A stretch of 64,000 bases of DNA from Rehmannia glutinosa (GCA_016081115.2 JABTTQ020002839.1:186001-250000); one strand, 5' to 3'; numbered from the stretch's first letter, positions 11,240 to 23,900 are shown. A program made the numbers and translations. The notes: generated by a model from the sequence alone, not told the origin.

Positions 11240-13313
11240 TTACTTTGTGGACTTTAAGTCCATTCCCTCTAGCAATTTACACAATTGATCTCGATTCAGT
11301 CCTTTCGTCAAAGGATCTGCCAAATTGTCATTTGACTTTACGTAGTCAATTGACATCACACCATTTGAGATCAATTGTCTAACGGTATTATGTCTCCGAC
11401 GAATATGTCTAGACTTATCATTATACATATTGCTCTGTGCCCTTCCTATAGCCGCTTGGCTATCACAGTGAATCGTCACAGAAGGCACAAGCTTCTTCCA
11501 ACATGGAATATCTTCCAAAAAGTTTCGAAGCCACTCTGCTTCTTCACCAGCTTTATCCAAAGCTATAAACTTTGATTCCATGGTGGACCGAGCTATACAC
11601 GTTTGTTTCATGGACTTCCACGATACCGCACCACCTCCAATGGTGAATACGTATCCACTAGTGGAATAGGAATTTTTTGAATCTGAAATCCAACTAGCAT
11701 CGCTATACCCTTCAAGTACAGTCGGATATCTCGAGTAGTATAGCCCATACTCCAAGGTATACTTCAAGTATTTTAACACATTGGTTAACACTTTCCAATG
11801 CTCGTGGATTGGATTGCTCGTGAACCTACTCAACATATTTACAGGGTAGGCCAAGTCTGGACGTGTACAATTTGTAATGTACATTAGACTGCCTATAATA
11901 CATGAGTATTCCATCTGAGCCACTGGTTTTGCTTCATTAGCAACCAGATTTACACGTAAATCAATGGGCGTCTTTGACGGTGAACTGTCAAAAGCATTGA
12001 ATTTCTTGAGCACTTTCTCCACATAGTGGGATTGTGACAAGATAATTCCATCATGAGTTCTGCTGATTTTTATCCCCAGGATCACATCAGCAGTTCCCAT
12101 ATCCTTCATGTCAAAGTTTCTCTTTAACATTCTTTTTGTGTCCATGATAACATCATGACTACTGCCCATGATTAACAAATCGTCTACGTATAGACAAGCT
12201 ATGACAAATGCTTCCGATGTCCCTTTGACATATACGCATTTATCACATTCATTGATTTTATACCCGTTTGACAACATCGTGTTATCAAACTTAAGATGCC
12301 ATTGTTTTGGAGCATGTTTTAGTCCATACAAGGATCTTATCAACTTGCACACCTTCTTTTCTTGACTGGGTGCAACAAACCCTTCAGGTTGTTCCATATA
12401 GATTTCAGCATCTATCTCTCCATTCAGAAACGCCGTCTTGACATCCATCTGATGAATCTCTAGATTGTGAAAAGCAGCAATCGCGAGAAGCACCCGAATA
12501 GACGCAATCCTCGTTACCGGAGAATATGTGTCAAAGAAGTTATACCCTTCTTTCTGTTTAAAGCATTTGGCTACAAGCCGCACTTTATACTTATCAATAG
12601 TTCCATCTGTTTTATACTTCTTCTTTAGGATCCACTTACATCCTAAAGGCTTATGACCAGCAGGGAGATCAACCAACTCCCACGTATGGTTTTGCAGAAT
12701 GGACTCGATTTCACTATTGATTTCTTCTTGCCAGAGCGGAGCATCTGGACTACTCAGAGCCTCTTTAATCGAGTTCAGCTCACCATCTAACATCAATGTT
12801 AGAAAGTCAGGTCCAAAGGACTTAACCACCTTTGGCCTCTTACTCCGTCTTAGTTCTTCACCACTCGGTGTTGAACTAACTGTTCTGTCAAATGTGACAG
12901 CAGATGTCATACCAGATGTCGTTCCAGATGTTATAACATTCGAAGCAACACCTTCAGCAACATCTGCAGTAACATCTGCAGCTGTTCCAGATGTGATAAC
13001 ACCAGAAGTCACATCTCCAAAGAACATCCGAATACGATCTTTTCTTTAGACTTCCATCTATCCTTTCTTTACAAGGATAATTATGCTCAAATAATATAGC
13101 ATTCCTTGACTCAATTATGGTACCAACTGTCATTTCTGGATTTTCTGACTTATGTACCATAAAATGATATGCACTGATGTTAAGTGCATAACCAATAAAA
13201 ACACAATCGACCGTTTTAGGACCGATTTTCACTTGATTTGGTTTAAATATTGCAACCTTAGCCAAACACCCCCACACTTTAAGGTATTTATAAGAAGGCT
13301 TACGATTTTCCAC
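11240..13313 (-). pseudogene. Copia-1 reverse transcriptase and RNase H region
   Basis: A long frame (11240-13027) holds the RVT_2 domain. It includes WILKKKYKTDGTIDKYKVRL, MDVKTAFLNGEI, the catalytic LYVDDLL (YVDD near 12180-12191) and the C-terminal RNase H with STMESKFIALDKAGEEAEW and a HCDSQAAI motif. It ends at a stop at 11240. The stretch 12954-13313 continues upstream in another frame (integrase tail and linker, with VFIGYA), so at least two frameshifts lie near 13030 and 13240-13300. The RT/RNase H block itself is open across ~595 codons. Confidence 0.9.
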
Positions 13314-14401
13314 AATTCGTAAGGAGTCTTATCTTTCCCTTTAAGTGGGATTTTATTCAATATGTGGTTCGCCGTTAACACAGCCTCCCTCCACATATTA
13401 TGTGATAATCCGGAACTAATCAACATGGCATTCATCATCTCTTTAAGAGTTCGATTTTTGCGTTCAGCAACACCATTAGACTGTGGTGAATATGGAGTCG
13501 TTGTTTGATGAATTATTCCCGACTGGGTACATAAATCTTCAAACGGTGCAACATATTTGCCACCTCTATAACTCTGAATTATCTTAATTCGGCTGCCAAG
13601 TTGATTATCAACTTCATTTTTATAATTTTTGAACGTCTCCAAGGTTTCATCTTTGCTTCTTAACAAATATAAGTAGCAAAATCTTGTGCAATCATCTATA
13701 AACGTGATGAAATACTTTTTACCACCTTTAGTTTGCACAAACAACAGATCACACACATCAGTGTGTATCAATTCTAAAGGTGAAGTGCTCCTTTCCACCG
13801 TATGAAACGGTAACTTAGCCATTTTGGTTTCAACACAAACTTCACATTTTCTTTGTGAGTTTACTTCTGACAAATTTATTAATTCCAAATTTACCAACCT
13901 TTTTATAGCATTCATATTTACATGTCCTAATTTAACATGCCATAAATCAGAGCACTCAAGAATGTAAACAGAAGAAGATTCATTTTTGTTCATTTCAACA
14001 TCGCCTAAACGACGTACAGTTATTACATTCATTTTGAACAATCCCTTATCTAGATAACCCCTACCAAGGAACTGTCCAAACTTGCTCAATACAAACTTTT
14101 TAGATTCAAAAACTAGTCTAAACCCATGGTTAACCAGCAATGAACTCGAAACCAGATTTTTGCGGATGTCTGGGACATGCAGCACATCCTTCAGCTTCAA
14201 CTACTTTCCCGAAGTAAGCTTTAGCACCACCGTTCCAACGCCAGCAACATTAGAAGAGGCGTGATTCCCCATGTGGAGCTTCCTTCCGGTCGACGGGATG
14301 TAGTAAGAAAACGCATCCCTTTCAGAGCAGACGTGGCAAGTGGCACCGATATCCACAAACCATTCTTTCAGGTTATCAACTAAATTGGCTTCAAACACCA
14401 C
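13229..14401 (-). pseudogene. Copia-1 protease, GAG-pre-integrase and integrase core
   Basis: From the N terminus: an aspartic protease remnant WFVDIGATCHVC (14201-14401), in which the usual DSGA is DIGA; a GAG-pre-integrase motif LWHVKLGHVNMNAIK; and an integrase core with HTDVCD, FIDDCTRFCYLYL, SNGVAERKNRTLKEMM. The DDE residues appear to be present. The frame breaks near 13230. Upstream it is cut by the hAT MITE at 14405-14990. Confidence 0.85.
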
Positions 14402-14404
14402 CGC

Positions 14405-14990
14405 TAGGGATGTAAAATAATCAAATATTCTTTATTCGATTCGCGATTCGAATTCGAATATCAAGATTCGAATTTGAAAAATTCGAATAAGAATTCAAAT
14501 AAGAATATATATTTTGATTCGTATTATTTTCAAATTCGAATTCGAATGACACAATATTCGATTCGAATTCAAATCAAATATTCGAATAATATATATTATA
14601 TTATATATTACTAATAAATACACACACACACACACATATATATATATATTAGTATTGATATTATATACATGTATATATATTTCATAATTTCTATGTTAAT
14701 TTTATTATAAACTAGTACTTATTTGATAAGTTTTTTTATTATTCATATTTTTAATTTATTTTATAAATTAGTCACAATTTAAATAAAAAACTATATAAAA
14801 TAATTTTAAAAAAATTCGAATACGAATATTCGAATTGAATCGAATATATTCGAACATATTGGTCGAATCGAATATGAATATATTTTTCAGTTCGAATAAT
14901 GAACGAATATGAATATGAATATTCGAATATTAGTGAATTCGAATCAAAATCTGTGAATATTCGATTTGATTCGATTCTTTTACAACCCTA
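14405..14990. mobile_element. hAT MITE (586 bp) inside Copia-1, TTCGAA-rich
   Basis: Ends TAGGGATGTAAAA at the left and TAGGGTTGTAAAA (inverted) at the right. The flanking 8-bp duplication ACCACCGC is perfect (14397-14404 and 14991-14998), diagnostic of hAT insertion. Both outer thirds are packed with ATTCGAAT/TTCGAA palindromes in both orientations, while the middle is almost pure A/T. It carries no ORF. Removing it and one duplication copy rejoins the Copia-1 zinc-knuckle and protease segments. Confidence 0.92.
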
Positions 14991-15014
14991 ACCACCGCCG
15001 ACATATCAACGTCG

Positions 15015-15857
15015 TTAGTTCCCTTTGCTCAACCACATTGACATTGGACTATTGTTTTGGTTTCTTATTCTTCGGCTGATGACGGTCCTTTGTCCCAGTT
15101 TGCCACAATTGAAACAAACTCCCTGGAACTTTCCACTTGTTGGTTTCTTGCCTTTATTCTTAGGTCTTTTCTTCGAATTGCTTGACGAGCCATGCTCCAA
15201 ACAAATTCGCTGACTCCATTGGTCAAGCCTGGACTTAGGTCAATCCTCCTATTGTCTTCCTCAATCTTGAGTTTGACAATCAGATCCTCTAGTCCCATCT
15301 CCTTTTGCTTATGCTTGAGATAATTTTTAAAGTCCCTCCAACTTGGAGGCAATTTCTCAATCAACGCGGCCATCTGAAATGCCTCGGGCAAGGCCATTCT
15401 CTCAGCAGAGATTTCATGTAGGATCAACTGGAATATTTGTACTTGTTCCATCACGATTTTAGAATCAACCATCCCAAAATCCAAGAACTTACCGACAACA
15501 AATTTCTTTGTGCCGGCATCCTCGGTTTTGTACTTCTTCTCCAAAGATTCCCACAACTCTTTGGAGGATTTCACCGCACAATACACACTGTAAAGTGCAT
15601 CACTAAGCCCATTAAGGACATAGTTCCGACACAGGAAATCACCCTGGTCCCATGCATCAAATGCAGCGCATTTTTCAGCATTAGTCTCGTTTTCAGCCAC
15701 CACTGGAGCCCTCAGTTAGATATTTCGCCAAGCTCAGAGTGGTGAGGTAAAATAGCATTTTTTGCTGCCACCTCTTGAAGTCGAAACCCATGAACTTCTC
15801 GGGTTTCTTAGCCTGAGCGGGAGGGATGATCGGGGTCCTGCTTGTGCTCGCCATCAT
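15015..15857 (-). pseudogene. Copia-1 gag
   Basis: Starts at ATG 15857 (MMASTSRTPIIPPAQ, then FMGFDFKRWQQKMLFYLTT). A frameshift near 15707 moves the reading into the frame VAENETNAEKCAAFDAWDQG, which continues through a UBN2-type gag to KNYLKHKQKEMGLEDLIV. The zinc knuckle reads CFNCGKLGQRTVISRR: the first two cysteines remain, but the expected His and third Cys are lost. The 3' end abuts the hAT MITE. Confidence 0.85.
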
Positions 15858-15891
15858 GAAGATCAATATTTGTCTTGTGATTGTTGAAAAA

Positions 15892-16713
15892 TCTTTGTTT
15901 ACAAAGTGATTACAACGGGAGCCTTCAACAATGGCTTTACAAACAGAAAATGGAAAATTACAAGGAAATGGAAATCTGATTGTTACAACTGGAAACTATA
16001 AAAAAGCCGAGTCGAGTAGAACTCTATCCGCAAGACAAATATGTCCCGGCTAGTGCTCACGGTTTGACGTAATGTCCCTAAAGATAAAACGGCTTAACTT
16101 CCTCTGTGTATAGTAGCACCCCTGACACAAAGGCACCTTTCGAACTCGAAGGAGCGAGAACTGGCTGCTGGACTCGAATGTAGAGTGAAATGTTGTTGAC
16201 AATGTGATACAAGATGTTACGACACTTTCGACGACACCTTTGAAATATGCAGAATGTATGCGATTTTCTGTGTCTGAAATCTACAACGGAACCAGCTATA
16301 TATTAGGGTCGGGCCGCCCCAGCCCAGGTCCAAGCCCAAGCCCACGCCCATGCTCAGGGCGGGCGGGCGGGTGCATGTGGCCCACTTGTGATCATCCACT
16401 TATGTTATAGTATATCCAACTAATAACATATTCTAGTTTATAAACTAGGATAAACTTAACTTTCTAAGCTATGTGGGATGAAGAAAAATCCTTTCAACTC
16501 CCTTCACATAATGCCCATTTATGTGGCCAACTTCGTGTATTAATTTCTCACTCACCGAAATTCGGTTTTGAGAAATGAAAAATACTATGAATATCTACTC
16601 GGAAAGTAGATCAATAATATACAATTTAATTCCTCCAAAATTAAATTCTTAGCCACCGAAAATTTGGTCAAAGTCGGGACGACGCCCACTTTCTCAAACC
16701 CAAATTTCCAACA
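15892..16713 (-). repeat. Copia-1 5' LTR (822 bp)
   Basis: Partner of 9641-10683. It lacks about 220 bp present in that copy (between the TATATAT box near 16296 and the GC-rich block at 16310-16370). On the minus strand it ends at 15892, followed by ATCACAAGACAAATATTGAT and then the gag ATG. No classic TGGTATCAGAGC primer-binding site is seen there. Confidence 0.9.
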
Positions 16714-17893
16714 AAACATGTCCATGTAACAGCATGAAATCTTATTCTCCAAACATGGTAGGTTTAATAAATCTATTGTCTGTTTATTCACAGTCCGAAT
16801 CAAGCTGGCGAAAAATTTAGCTGAAAAAAGAACAAGTACGAGTAGTCAACTAAGTTATTAACAATATTTCAATTAAATATCTAGTCCGAGTTTGCATTCT
16901 CAATATAATGTGAATTTATCACAACAACAACACGGATACAACCCAATAATAATATATTGTTAACCCCCAATCTTTACTGGAAAGGTTAAGTACGATGGAA
17001 ACCTTTACACGTTGCTTAATCAAGCAAGAACCTTGATATGTGTAGATCCCACAAATGAATATGTGGATTAGTTTTATAAGTTGATAATCGTAATAAGAAC
17101 AATAATCTTGAAGCACTTGGAATTCACTTATAAATTTGAGAGAAAATATTTTATTACATAAAACTTGAATTATTCCATAACAATGTGTCGTTCCCCTTAA
17201 ATATGGTTACAAAACTAGATAAGGATATAAGTTCCTACTAAATCAAACTCTAAAACAAGGAAATAAGGAAAGAAATGCAAATAAAAACGTGTTAAAAATG
17301 GAAATCGACGATTCACGCTGCAGCCTGAATTTCGCGATGCACCCGTATCGTCCAATGGCTAACTTACCGTCACCCTTTGCATCACTTGAATTTGGACAAT
17401 TTGTCCCTCTTTGCGGCATTTCATCGAACACTTCGTCATGGCCAAAATTTGTTCCTCTTTGCGGCATTTCACCAAACACCTCATCTCCACATCCTAATAC
17501 ACAAATGACTTGTAATATCTTTCCATCCTCTCTTCCCATCGAAAAACTTTCTCGTTATCATCGTGCCAAGCTTGAATCAAACCATTAAGTACTTAATTAT
17601 GATGTTTCATATGGTACTTGAATATATTAGATTAGATAAATAAATATGTATAATAATGATATCATTTTATACATGTGACATTCACCTAAATGTATCATAA
17701 TATAAGATGGAACACTATATGGAATAGAAGATCTCAAATCTTTTTATAGTGGATAACGATGATAGAGAAAAACATAATTCTTATACTGTAATTGACTTTA
17801 TTTACAAAAAAAAAATCGATTTATTGTAGATAATATATTCTTTATATACTAAATTTAATGATGCATTTATATTTATGATATTTGTAGTGATGG
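16714..17893. other. spacer between Copia-1 and Gypsy-1
   Basis: AT-rich DNA with no supported gene. A short internal duplication sits at about 17400-17485: two copies of a ~50-bp unit with TTTGCGGCATTTCA. A 98-codon minus-strand ORF (17243-17539) simply translates this duplication. The region may hold older element remnants, but no ends are visible. Confidence 0.4.
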
Positions 17894-18357
17894 TGATAAA
17901 CCATAAAGTGATTTTACCACTTTACCCTTAAAGAAAACCCAAAACTGGCTAAATTCGCTAGGATCCGCGGACTGCTCATCCGGGTCGGGGCAAACCCGAC
18001 CCGAATCGAACCGAACCGCGACCCAAACCTATGAACGCCATTGATTCTCTGACACCAGGACTCCCCGATGATGCCACGTGTAAAGTAAAGTAAGCACTAA
18101 TCGAGATTACTATAAATAGCCCGGTAAATATTTAGAAGGTTAATCTTTTCACTGTTCATTTTAACCACTTCGCTACTTTTACTTTATTTACCTCACGACC
18201 CGATCTGACTTAAGCATCGGAGGGCCTTAGCTGGGAGCCATCCCAGCTAGCCTAACGTGTGTTCGTGTCTCGGGTCACCACATATACAAACCCGAAGCTC
18301 GACCCGAGGTCCGACCCGAGGAGAGCCTTTGTGTACCGATTTTATTTGGTTAAATCG
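17894..18357 (+). repeat. Gypsy-1 5' LTR (464 bp)
   Basis: Pairs with 35325-35762. It has TGATAAACC at the start and GGTTAAATCG at the end, where the partner has GGTTAAATCA. Differences between the two are mostly small indels in C/G-rich triplets. Confidence 0.9.
18075..18119 (+). promoter_or_regulatory. Gypsy-1 LTR promoter core: G-box and TATA
   Basis: A CACGTG G-box (18075-18080) lies about 30 bp upstream of TATAAATAG (18111-18119). Both are preserved in the 3' LTR (around 35480-35528). G-boxes bind bZIP/bHLH factors in plants, so light- or stress-responsive transcription is possible; that part is inference. Confidence 0.6.
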
Positions 18358-18358
18358 G

Positions 18359-18377
18359 TTGGCGCCGTCTGTGGGAA
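18359..18377 (+). other. Gypsy-1 primer-binding site
   Basis: TTGGCGCCGTCTGTGGGAA directly follows the 5' LTR. This is the usual site of Tat-type Ty3/gypsy elements. Confidence 0.8.
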
Positions 18378-18397
18378 AGTGAGAATTAGTAGGAGTA

Positions 18398-19894
18398 ATG
18401 GAGACGCAAAAAAAAATAACGACGCACCGAACACTCGGACACCGAAGAAGAACAACGAAGCTCAACCTACACGAATATCCTCACCATCTTTACGAGTGAG
18501 TGAAGAGTCTCTTGAAGACGAGGATCCCATAGTGCGAGATGAAGTCAAGTGACTTGGAGAAATTAATCCTTTGAAGCTAGCAAGAATTTCCTAATGAATA
18601 TCTTAGGAAGGGAAAAGCACCAAAGAACACCTGAGAAGGGGAGTTCCACCGAAAAACGCGAGGAGGAAGCCTCGCCTCATGAGGCTCCTCCCAAGAAGCA
18701 CGAGAGAGATAGAAGAGGAGGAAGTAGCTAGTAAGAACATCCGGGAAATGCAGAGAGAGGAGTTGCAAGAAGACCCCCGAGGGGATAAACGAAATTAGCG
18801 AGCAAATTGAACAAGTCACTGTTCTGGATGAGCTTAGGAGGAGGGGCGGTCACATCCGCTCCGCAAAAAGAGGATCACCCTTTTGTCAAGAAATCTTAGA
18901 ATAAGTAGTGACATCTACCTTCAAGCTCCCAGATTTGCCTAAGTATGATGGGAACCGTGACCCTCAAGAACATGTTACTGCCTTTGAACATGTGATGCAA
19001 TTGTATGGGCAGTCGGATGCTATGAATGCGAGAATATTTGTAACCACATTGGTAGGAAGAGCACAAGAGTAGTTCACGGGACTACCAATGGGGACGGTAG
19101 TCTCTTACGAACACTTGATAAGGAAGTTTCTGCACCAGTTTGCTAGCAAAAAGAAGACTAGACGATCCGCCACCCATCTCTTCACGATCAGGCAGAGGGA
19201 GGACGAATCGCTGAGAGAGTTCATAAACCGATTTAATAATGAGGCGCTTGATGTGCAAGAAATGCGTATAGACATGCTCTCCAGTATATTGATGCATGGC
19301 TTGAAGAAGGGACCATTGACCTCGGCGTTAGCACGCGACCCACCACCCGATGTGGTTTTAATGGAGAGATGGAGAAAGATATATCCACGAGGAAGAAATG
19401 AACTTGTTGAAAGATCAAGAATGGGCAGCCATGAACAAGCCCAAGAGAGAGCTCAGAGATCCTCAAGAGGTACCCCGATCTCAATCTGAGAAAGATAGGG
19501 ATCGGGACCGAGATCAGGATCGAGCCAAAGTATGAAGGTTCATGCAGTACACTCCCCTCAACGCCCCTTGAGTACATGCTCTTATGGCGATCAGCGAATC
19601 AAATATGTTGCAGTGGCCGAAGAAAATGCGAGCTACCCCTAACAGAAGGGGCATGAAAAGGTATTGTCAATTTCATAAGGATCACGGACACGATACGGAA
19701 GAATGTGTCCACTTGAAGGATGAGATAGAAAGACTAATTCAACAAGGATACTTGCGCAATTTCGTGGCTAAAAACGGGGACGTATCAACTCTAAGGGAGA
19801 GATCACCTCAGAAGCGATCGCGAAGTCGATCCCCAAGAAGAAGAGCTCCTGGGCGAGAGGGGAGGCAGGGGGATAGACAATCACCCCGACCCCG
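18398..19894 (+). pseudogene. Gypsy-1 gag (5' part, cut by Copia-2)
   Basis: The first ATG is at 18398. The retrotransposon gag core is recognisable at 18920-19350 (LPKYDGNRDPQEHV, then FINRFNNEALDVQEMR). A Cys/His segment near 19660-19740 reads YCQFHKDHGHDTEECVHLK, followed by an Arg/Ser-rich tail (RSRSPRRRAPG). There is a stop near 19071 and frame breaks at about 18550 and 19490-19590. The frame continues beyond Copia-2 at 27754. Confidence 0.85.
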
Positions 19895-21172
19895 TGTTAG
19901 TCCAAGTGGCTACAATAATCTAGAGGGGGGGTGAATAGATTATGCCGATTTTTCGCAAATCACCCTATTTTTCAAAACGACGAGTAAATAACAATAGTAT
20001 AAATGCCGAAAATAAACAACACTCGTTGATTTAAAGAGGTTCAACCCACCTAGGGCCTAATCCTCTACCACCCCAGTATCTCCGGGGTGGATTTCAAAAA
20101 GGAAAAAAGGATTTTATTAATTTACCAAAAATTAATACAACACCTTGAGGATTACCACAACCCTCTTTCACCACCTTGAGGATTACCACAACCCTCTTAC
20201 AACACCTTTGAAGGTTACCACAACCTTCAAACACCTATCACCTAGATCACCCAAGTGTATTCTTACCACATGAATACTCACAAGGATGTCTTGTGTTGAA
20301 TGATGACCAAAATCAAGATTACAACTCAATAATGATTGATACAATATGAGTACAAGTGTAATCAAGAATTGAAAGCCTAGACCTCAAATAAGTGCAAGTG
20401 AAAGTGCTTAGGCTAATACAACAAGATATATGAAAGTGTTTGCTCAATTGCTCTTTGCTTGTATATTGTGTGTTGTCTCTTGTTGCTTGAATGAAGCCTC
20501 TATTTATAGGAGAGGACTTGGCTTTCATTTCCAGACATTGGCTCCTCCTTGGGGAGTGATTTGCTGCAAAAGAAACCATTTAAAATGATCAATATAGTGT
20601 TAGAAATCAATCCCACAAAATAGGGAAAAGTTATCAAAAACGCAACGGATAGTTTCTTCGATAAACATGGGGTTCGACCGTGCACAGAGATAAGATTGAA
20701 ATTGAATTCTGCGAATTTTTACACATGGGGGGGACCGGTCGAAGGGGAGTGCGACGGCCGCCCTTAGTCATGGATGGTTGCCCCTTGAAGATTTTACGAA
20801 ACAGAAGTCTCGGAACAAAAATCCAACTCCCAGTGTACAGTCGCTTTGTGGCCGACGGTCGACCGCACCGTCGCCCACCTGGTCGGCCGGCCGCTTCTGC
20901 CCCGCCTTTTTTTCTTACGCCCCATTTTTCTGTTTCTCGCTCAACTCAGTGCGGGTTGCCCTATAGGGCGACCGGTCGAGTCCTGAAACAAATGTGTTGT
21001 CCAATGTTTTATTGAAAATAAACTTCAAGAAATACTCCGAAAAATAGTAAAAACATTTTAAGTTGATCGGAAGTATTTAGACAACATTTAGGGACATAGT
21101 TTTGGTTTAAAAACTTATTTGAACAAAATCAAACATAATCATCAAAATCATGATAAAAACATTTATCTAACA
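19895..21172 (-). repeat. Copia-2 3' LTR (1278 bp)
   Basis: TGTTAGTCC...CTAACA ends. On the minus strand a CTATAAATAG box lies at about 20500-20510. It contains a three-copy ~37-bp internal repeat at 20138-20235 (ACCTTGAGGATTACCACAAC type) and palindromic ACCGGT-containing blocks at 20680-20990. Confidence 0.95.
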
Positions 21173-21190
21173 AACTCCCCCTTTTTGATG
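21173..21190 (-). other. Copia-2 polypurine tract
   Basis: Reads AAAAAGGGGGAGTTTG on the minus strand, directly before the 3' LTR. Confidence 0.85.
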
Positions 21191-22321
21191 ATTACAAACC
21201 AAAACAATTTTCTTGAGGACGATATGAAAGCCAAATAAACTTTTCCGGTTTTACGAGTAAACTATCCGTTAGAAGTATTTCATACAAAGCTCCCCCTATT
21301 TATGAGCATATCAACAAACGATTATTATAAGTAAGAAGCACAAGCTTATATAGAATGCATCATGAGCTAAGGAGCTCCCCCTGTCACAAAACTTATAAAC
21401 AATTTCATCCGAGTCCAAAATTCAAGCCATGGACTAGGTATTAGAGTCCACAAAACTTATTGCGAGCTTTTATTAGCTTTTCTTGAGCTAACGAGCCAAT
21501 ATCCTGTTTCTCCCCCTTTGGAATCATCAAAAAGAATGTTAGAATGGTGAAAACACCATACAATAATATCAAAGTGCGCCAAAGGGACGGTTTAATAACC
21601 GTTGAGCAATTAAAGCATAATAATCCAAGAAAAATGGGAGAAATGTAATATGAAGAGTTCATACGCTTGTTTTGTTTGTCAAAACATGATCTCAATAAGT
21701 ATATAAAACTTTTGAAAGCAAGAGAATCATGTATAAGTTGAAATTTTCATTACGACATATCATCGAACACCTTGTGTGCGTTAAGAATAAAAGAGATTGT
21801 ATATAACCTTTGTAAATGGTTCAAGCCAAAAAATTTCAACATCAATTCAAGTCAATCATCATACATAACAACACAACAACCAAGCTCATCATGATCATAT
21901 GAAAATTACATCAAAAATTTTCAAGAAACTCGAAAACTCAAGGGTTCAACCCAATTGAGCAAAAAAAGCGAAATTCTTACCATTTGATCGGAAAGAGTGA
22001 GCCATAATGATGATGATCATGCTATATAATGTCCATGTTGTGTAAAATATGCATGAAATACATTTTTGAATGAAATTTGAGTGAATTTGGCAAAGGGGAC
22101 GAAAAATGGCCAAAAATTTGTTAAAATGAAGAATGCTGAAGACAGAACGTTTAAAAGCCAAAATATAGCTTAGGGCGACCGGTCGAGGTTGAGGGCGACG
22201 GTTGCCCTCAACTCCTTCACCACCTGTCTTGTCTTGTCTTTTTCCAAAATCCGAATTTTCAACCAAAAATCCGATTTTTTGCCCCTAAGTTTTAAAAACG
22301 TGCAAAATGCAAACGTAAGCT
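21191..22321 (-). other. Copia-2 non-coding region between RNase H stop and polypurine tract
   Basis: About 1.1 kb with no supported ORF. It includes a short block at 22170-22215 (GGGCGACCGGTCGAGG) resembling the palindromic blocks in the LTRs. Large 3' non-coding spacers are common in SIRE-type Copia elements, some of which carry an env-like ORF here; none is visible. Confidence 0.6.
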
Positions 22322-23900
22322 TCATTCAATATGCATTATGCCTAACCGAGCTCGTATTGATGAAAAAGTCTCGGAAGATAACGTTTTTGTGAAAATATCC
22401 GCTAATTGATCTTGAGATGGTACAAAGGATATCTCAATTTTACGTTTTGAAACACAATCCCTTAGAAAATGATGTTGAATCTCAATATGTTTAGTACGGT
22501 TATGATGAACCGGGTTTTGAGCAATATTTATAGCGGATATATTATCACAAAAGATAGGTACATTTTCAAAAGAGCATTTGTAATCCGCTAAGGTTTGTTT
22601 CATCCAAAGAAGTTGAGTACAACAAAATGCGGTGGAAATATATTAAAGCCGGCCGTTGAAAGAGAAACACTGATTTTGCTTCTTTGAAAACCAAGAAACT
22701 AGGCAATCTCCTAAAAATTGACATGATCCGGAAGTACTTTTCCGATCATCAATATTTCCCGCATAGTCCGAATCACTATAACCTTTAAGAGAAAATTTTT
22801 CATTCTTTGGATAAAATAAACCATATTGAATGGTGCCTTTCAAATATCGAAAAATCCTTTTAATGGCACTCATGTGAGATTCTTTGGGATTGCTTTGAAA
22901 ACGAGCACATAGGCATACGGCATGAAGAATGTCCGGTCTACTAGCGGTTAAATAAAGTAAACTACCAATCATACCTCGATACTTTGATTCATCCACGGAC
23001 TTGCCTTTCTCATCTTTGTCAATTTTGACATTTGTTGCCATAGGAGTAGAGACGGTTCTTCCTTCTTCAATGTCGAACTTTTTCAAACGTTCTTTTGTAT
23101 ACTTTGATTGCGAAATATAAATACCTTCTTGACATTGCTTAATTTGAATTCCAAGAAAGAAGTTAAGCTCCCCCATCATACTCATCTCGAATTCTCCTTG
23201 CATTAACTTAGAAAATTTCTTTGCACAAAGAATCATTAGTAGCACCAAAGATAATATCATCAACATATATTTGCACAAGTAAACAATCTTGCCCTTTTTC
23301 AAAAACAAATAGAGTTGTATCAACTTTACCTCTTATAAAACCATTTTGTAAAAGAAAAGAACTAAGTCTATCATACAATGCACGGGGTGCTTGTTTTAAA
23401 CCATACAAGGCCTTTTTAAGTTTATAAACATCATTAGGCCTAGAAAAATTTTCAAACCCCGGAGGTTGTTTTACATATACTTCTTCTTGAATAATACCAT
23501 TTAAGAAGGCGGATTTAACATCCATTTGGTAAAGTTTGAAATTTTTAAAACAAGAATAGGCAAGCAAAATACGAATAGCTTCTAAACGTGCTACGGGTGC
23601 AAAAGTTTCATCATAGTCAATACCTTCTTCTTGACAATACCCTTGAGCTACTAACTTGCCTTATTTCGAACAATGTTGCCTTGATCATCAAGTTTGTTAG
23701 GAATACCCATTTTGTGCCAATAATGGTTTGAGAATGAGGACAAGGTACCAATTCCCATACATCATTTCTTTCAAATTGATTCAACTCCTCTTGCATCTCT
23801 AGAAACCAATCCTCATCCTCAATAGCTTCTTTAGCATTTTTAGGCTCTTTTTAAGAAATAAGAGCTTTTCGGTAAATTTTCTCCAGTCATCACTTTGTCA
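22322..23900 (-). pseudogene. Copia-2 reverse transcriptase and RNase H
   Basis: RT pieces at 23208-23567 (YQMDVKSAFLNGIIQEEVYV, VQIYVDDIIFGATND with intact YVDD) and 22643-23323 (MSMMGELNFFLGIQIKQ, YRGMIGSLLYLTASRPDI). RNase H at 22322-22650 ends IFTKTLSSETFSSIRARLGI. Frameshifts occur near 22640-22660, 23215-23320 and 23660. Upstream, 23570-23900 contains the linker between integrase and RT. Confidence 0.9.

Larger units (their letters stand above)
9641..16713 (-). mobile_element. Copia-1 LTR retrotransposon (Ty1/copia), full length, decayed
   Basis: Minus-strand element with LTRs at 9641-10683 and 15892-16713, both beginning and ending TGTTG...CAACA. The domain order on the minus strand is gag, protease, integrase, RT, RNase H, which defines Copia. 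Flanks give only an imperfect 5-bp duplication (AAACC left, AAACA right). Three or more frame breaks and a hAT MITE within the coding region make it non-autonomous. LTR sequence relatedness links it to the solo LTR starting at 36257. Confidence 0.9.

Noticed and set aside
17243..17539. 98-codon minus ORF with repeated EMPQRGTN
   Set aside because: The repeat is a recent DNA duplication and no family is recognised; better treated as spacer.
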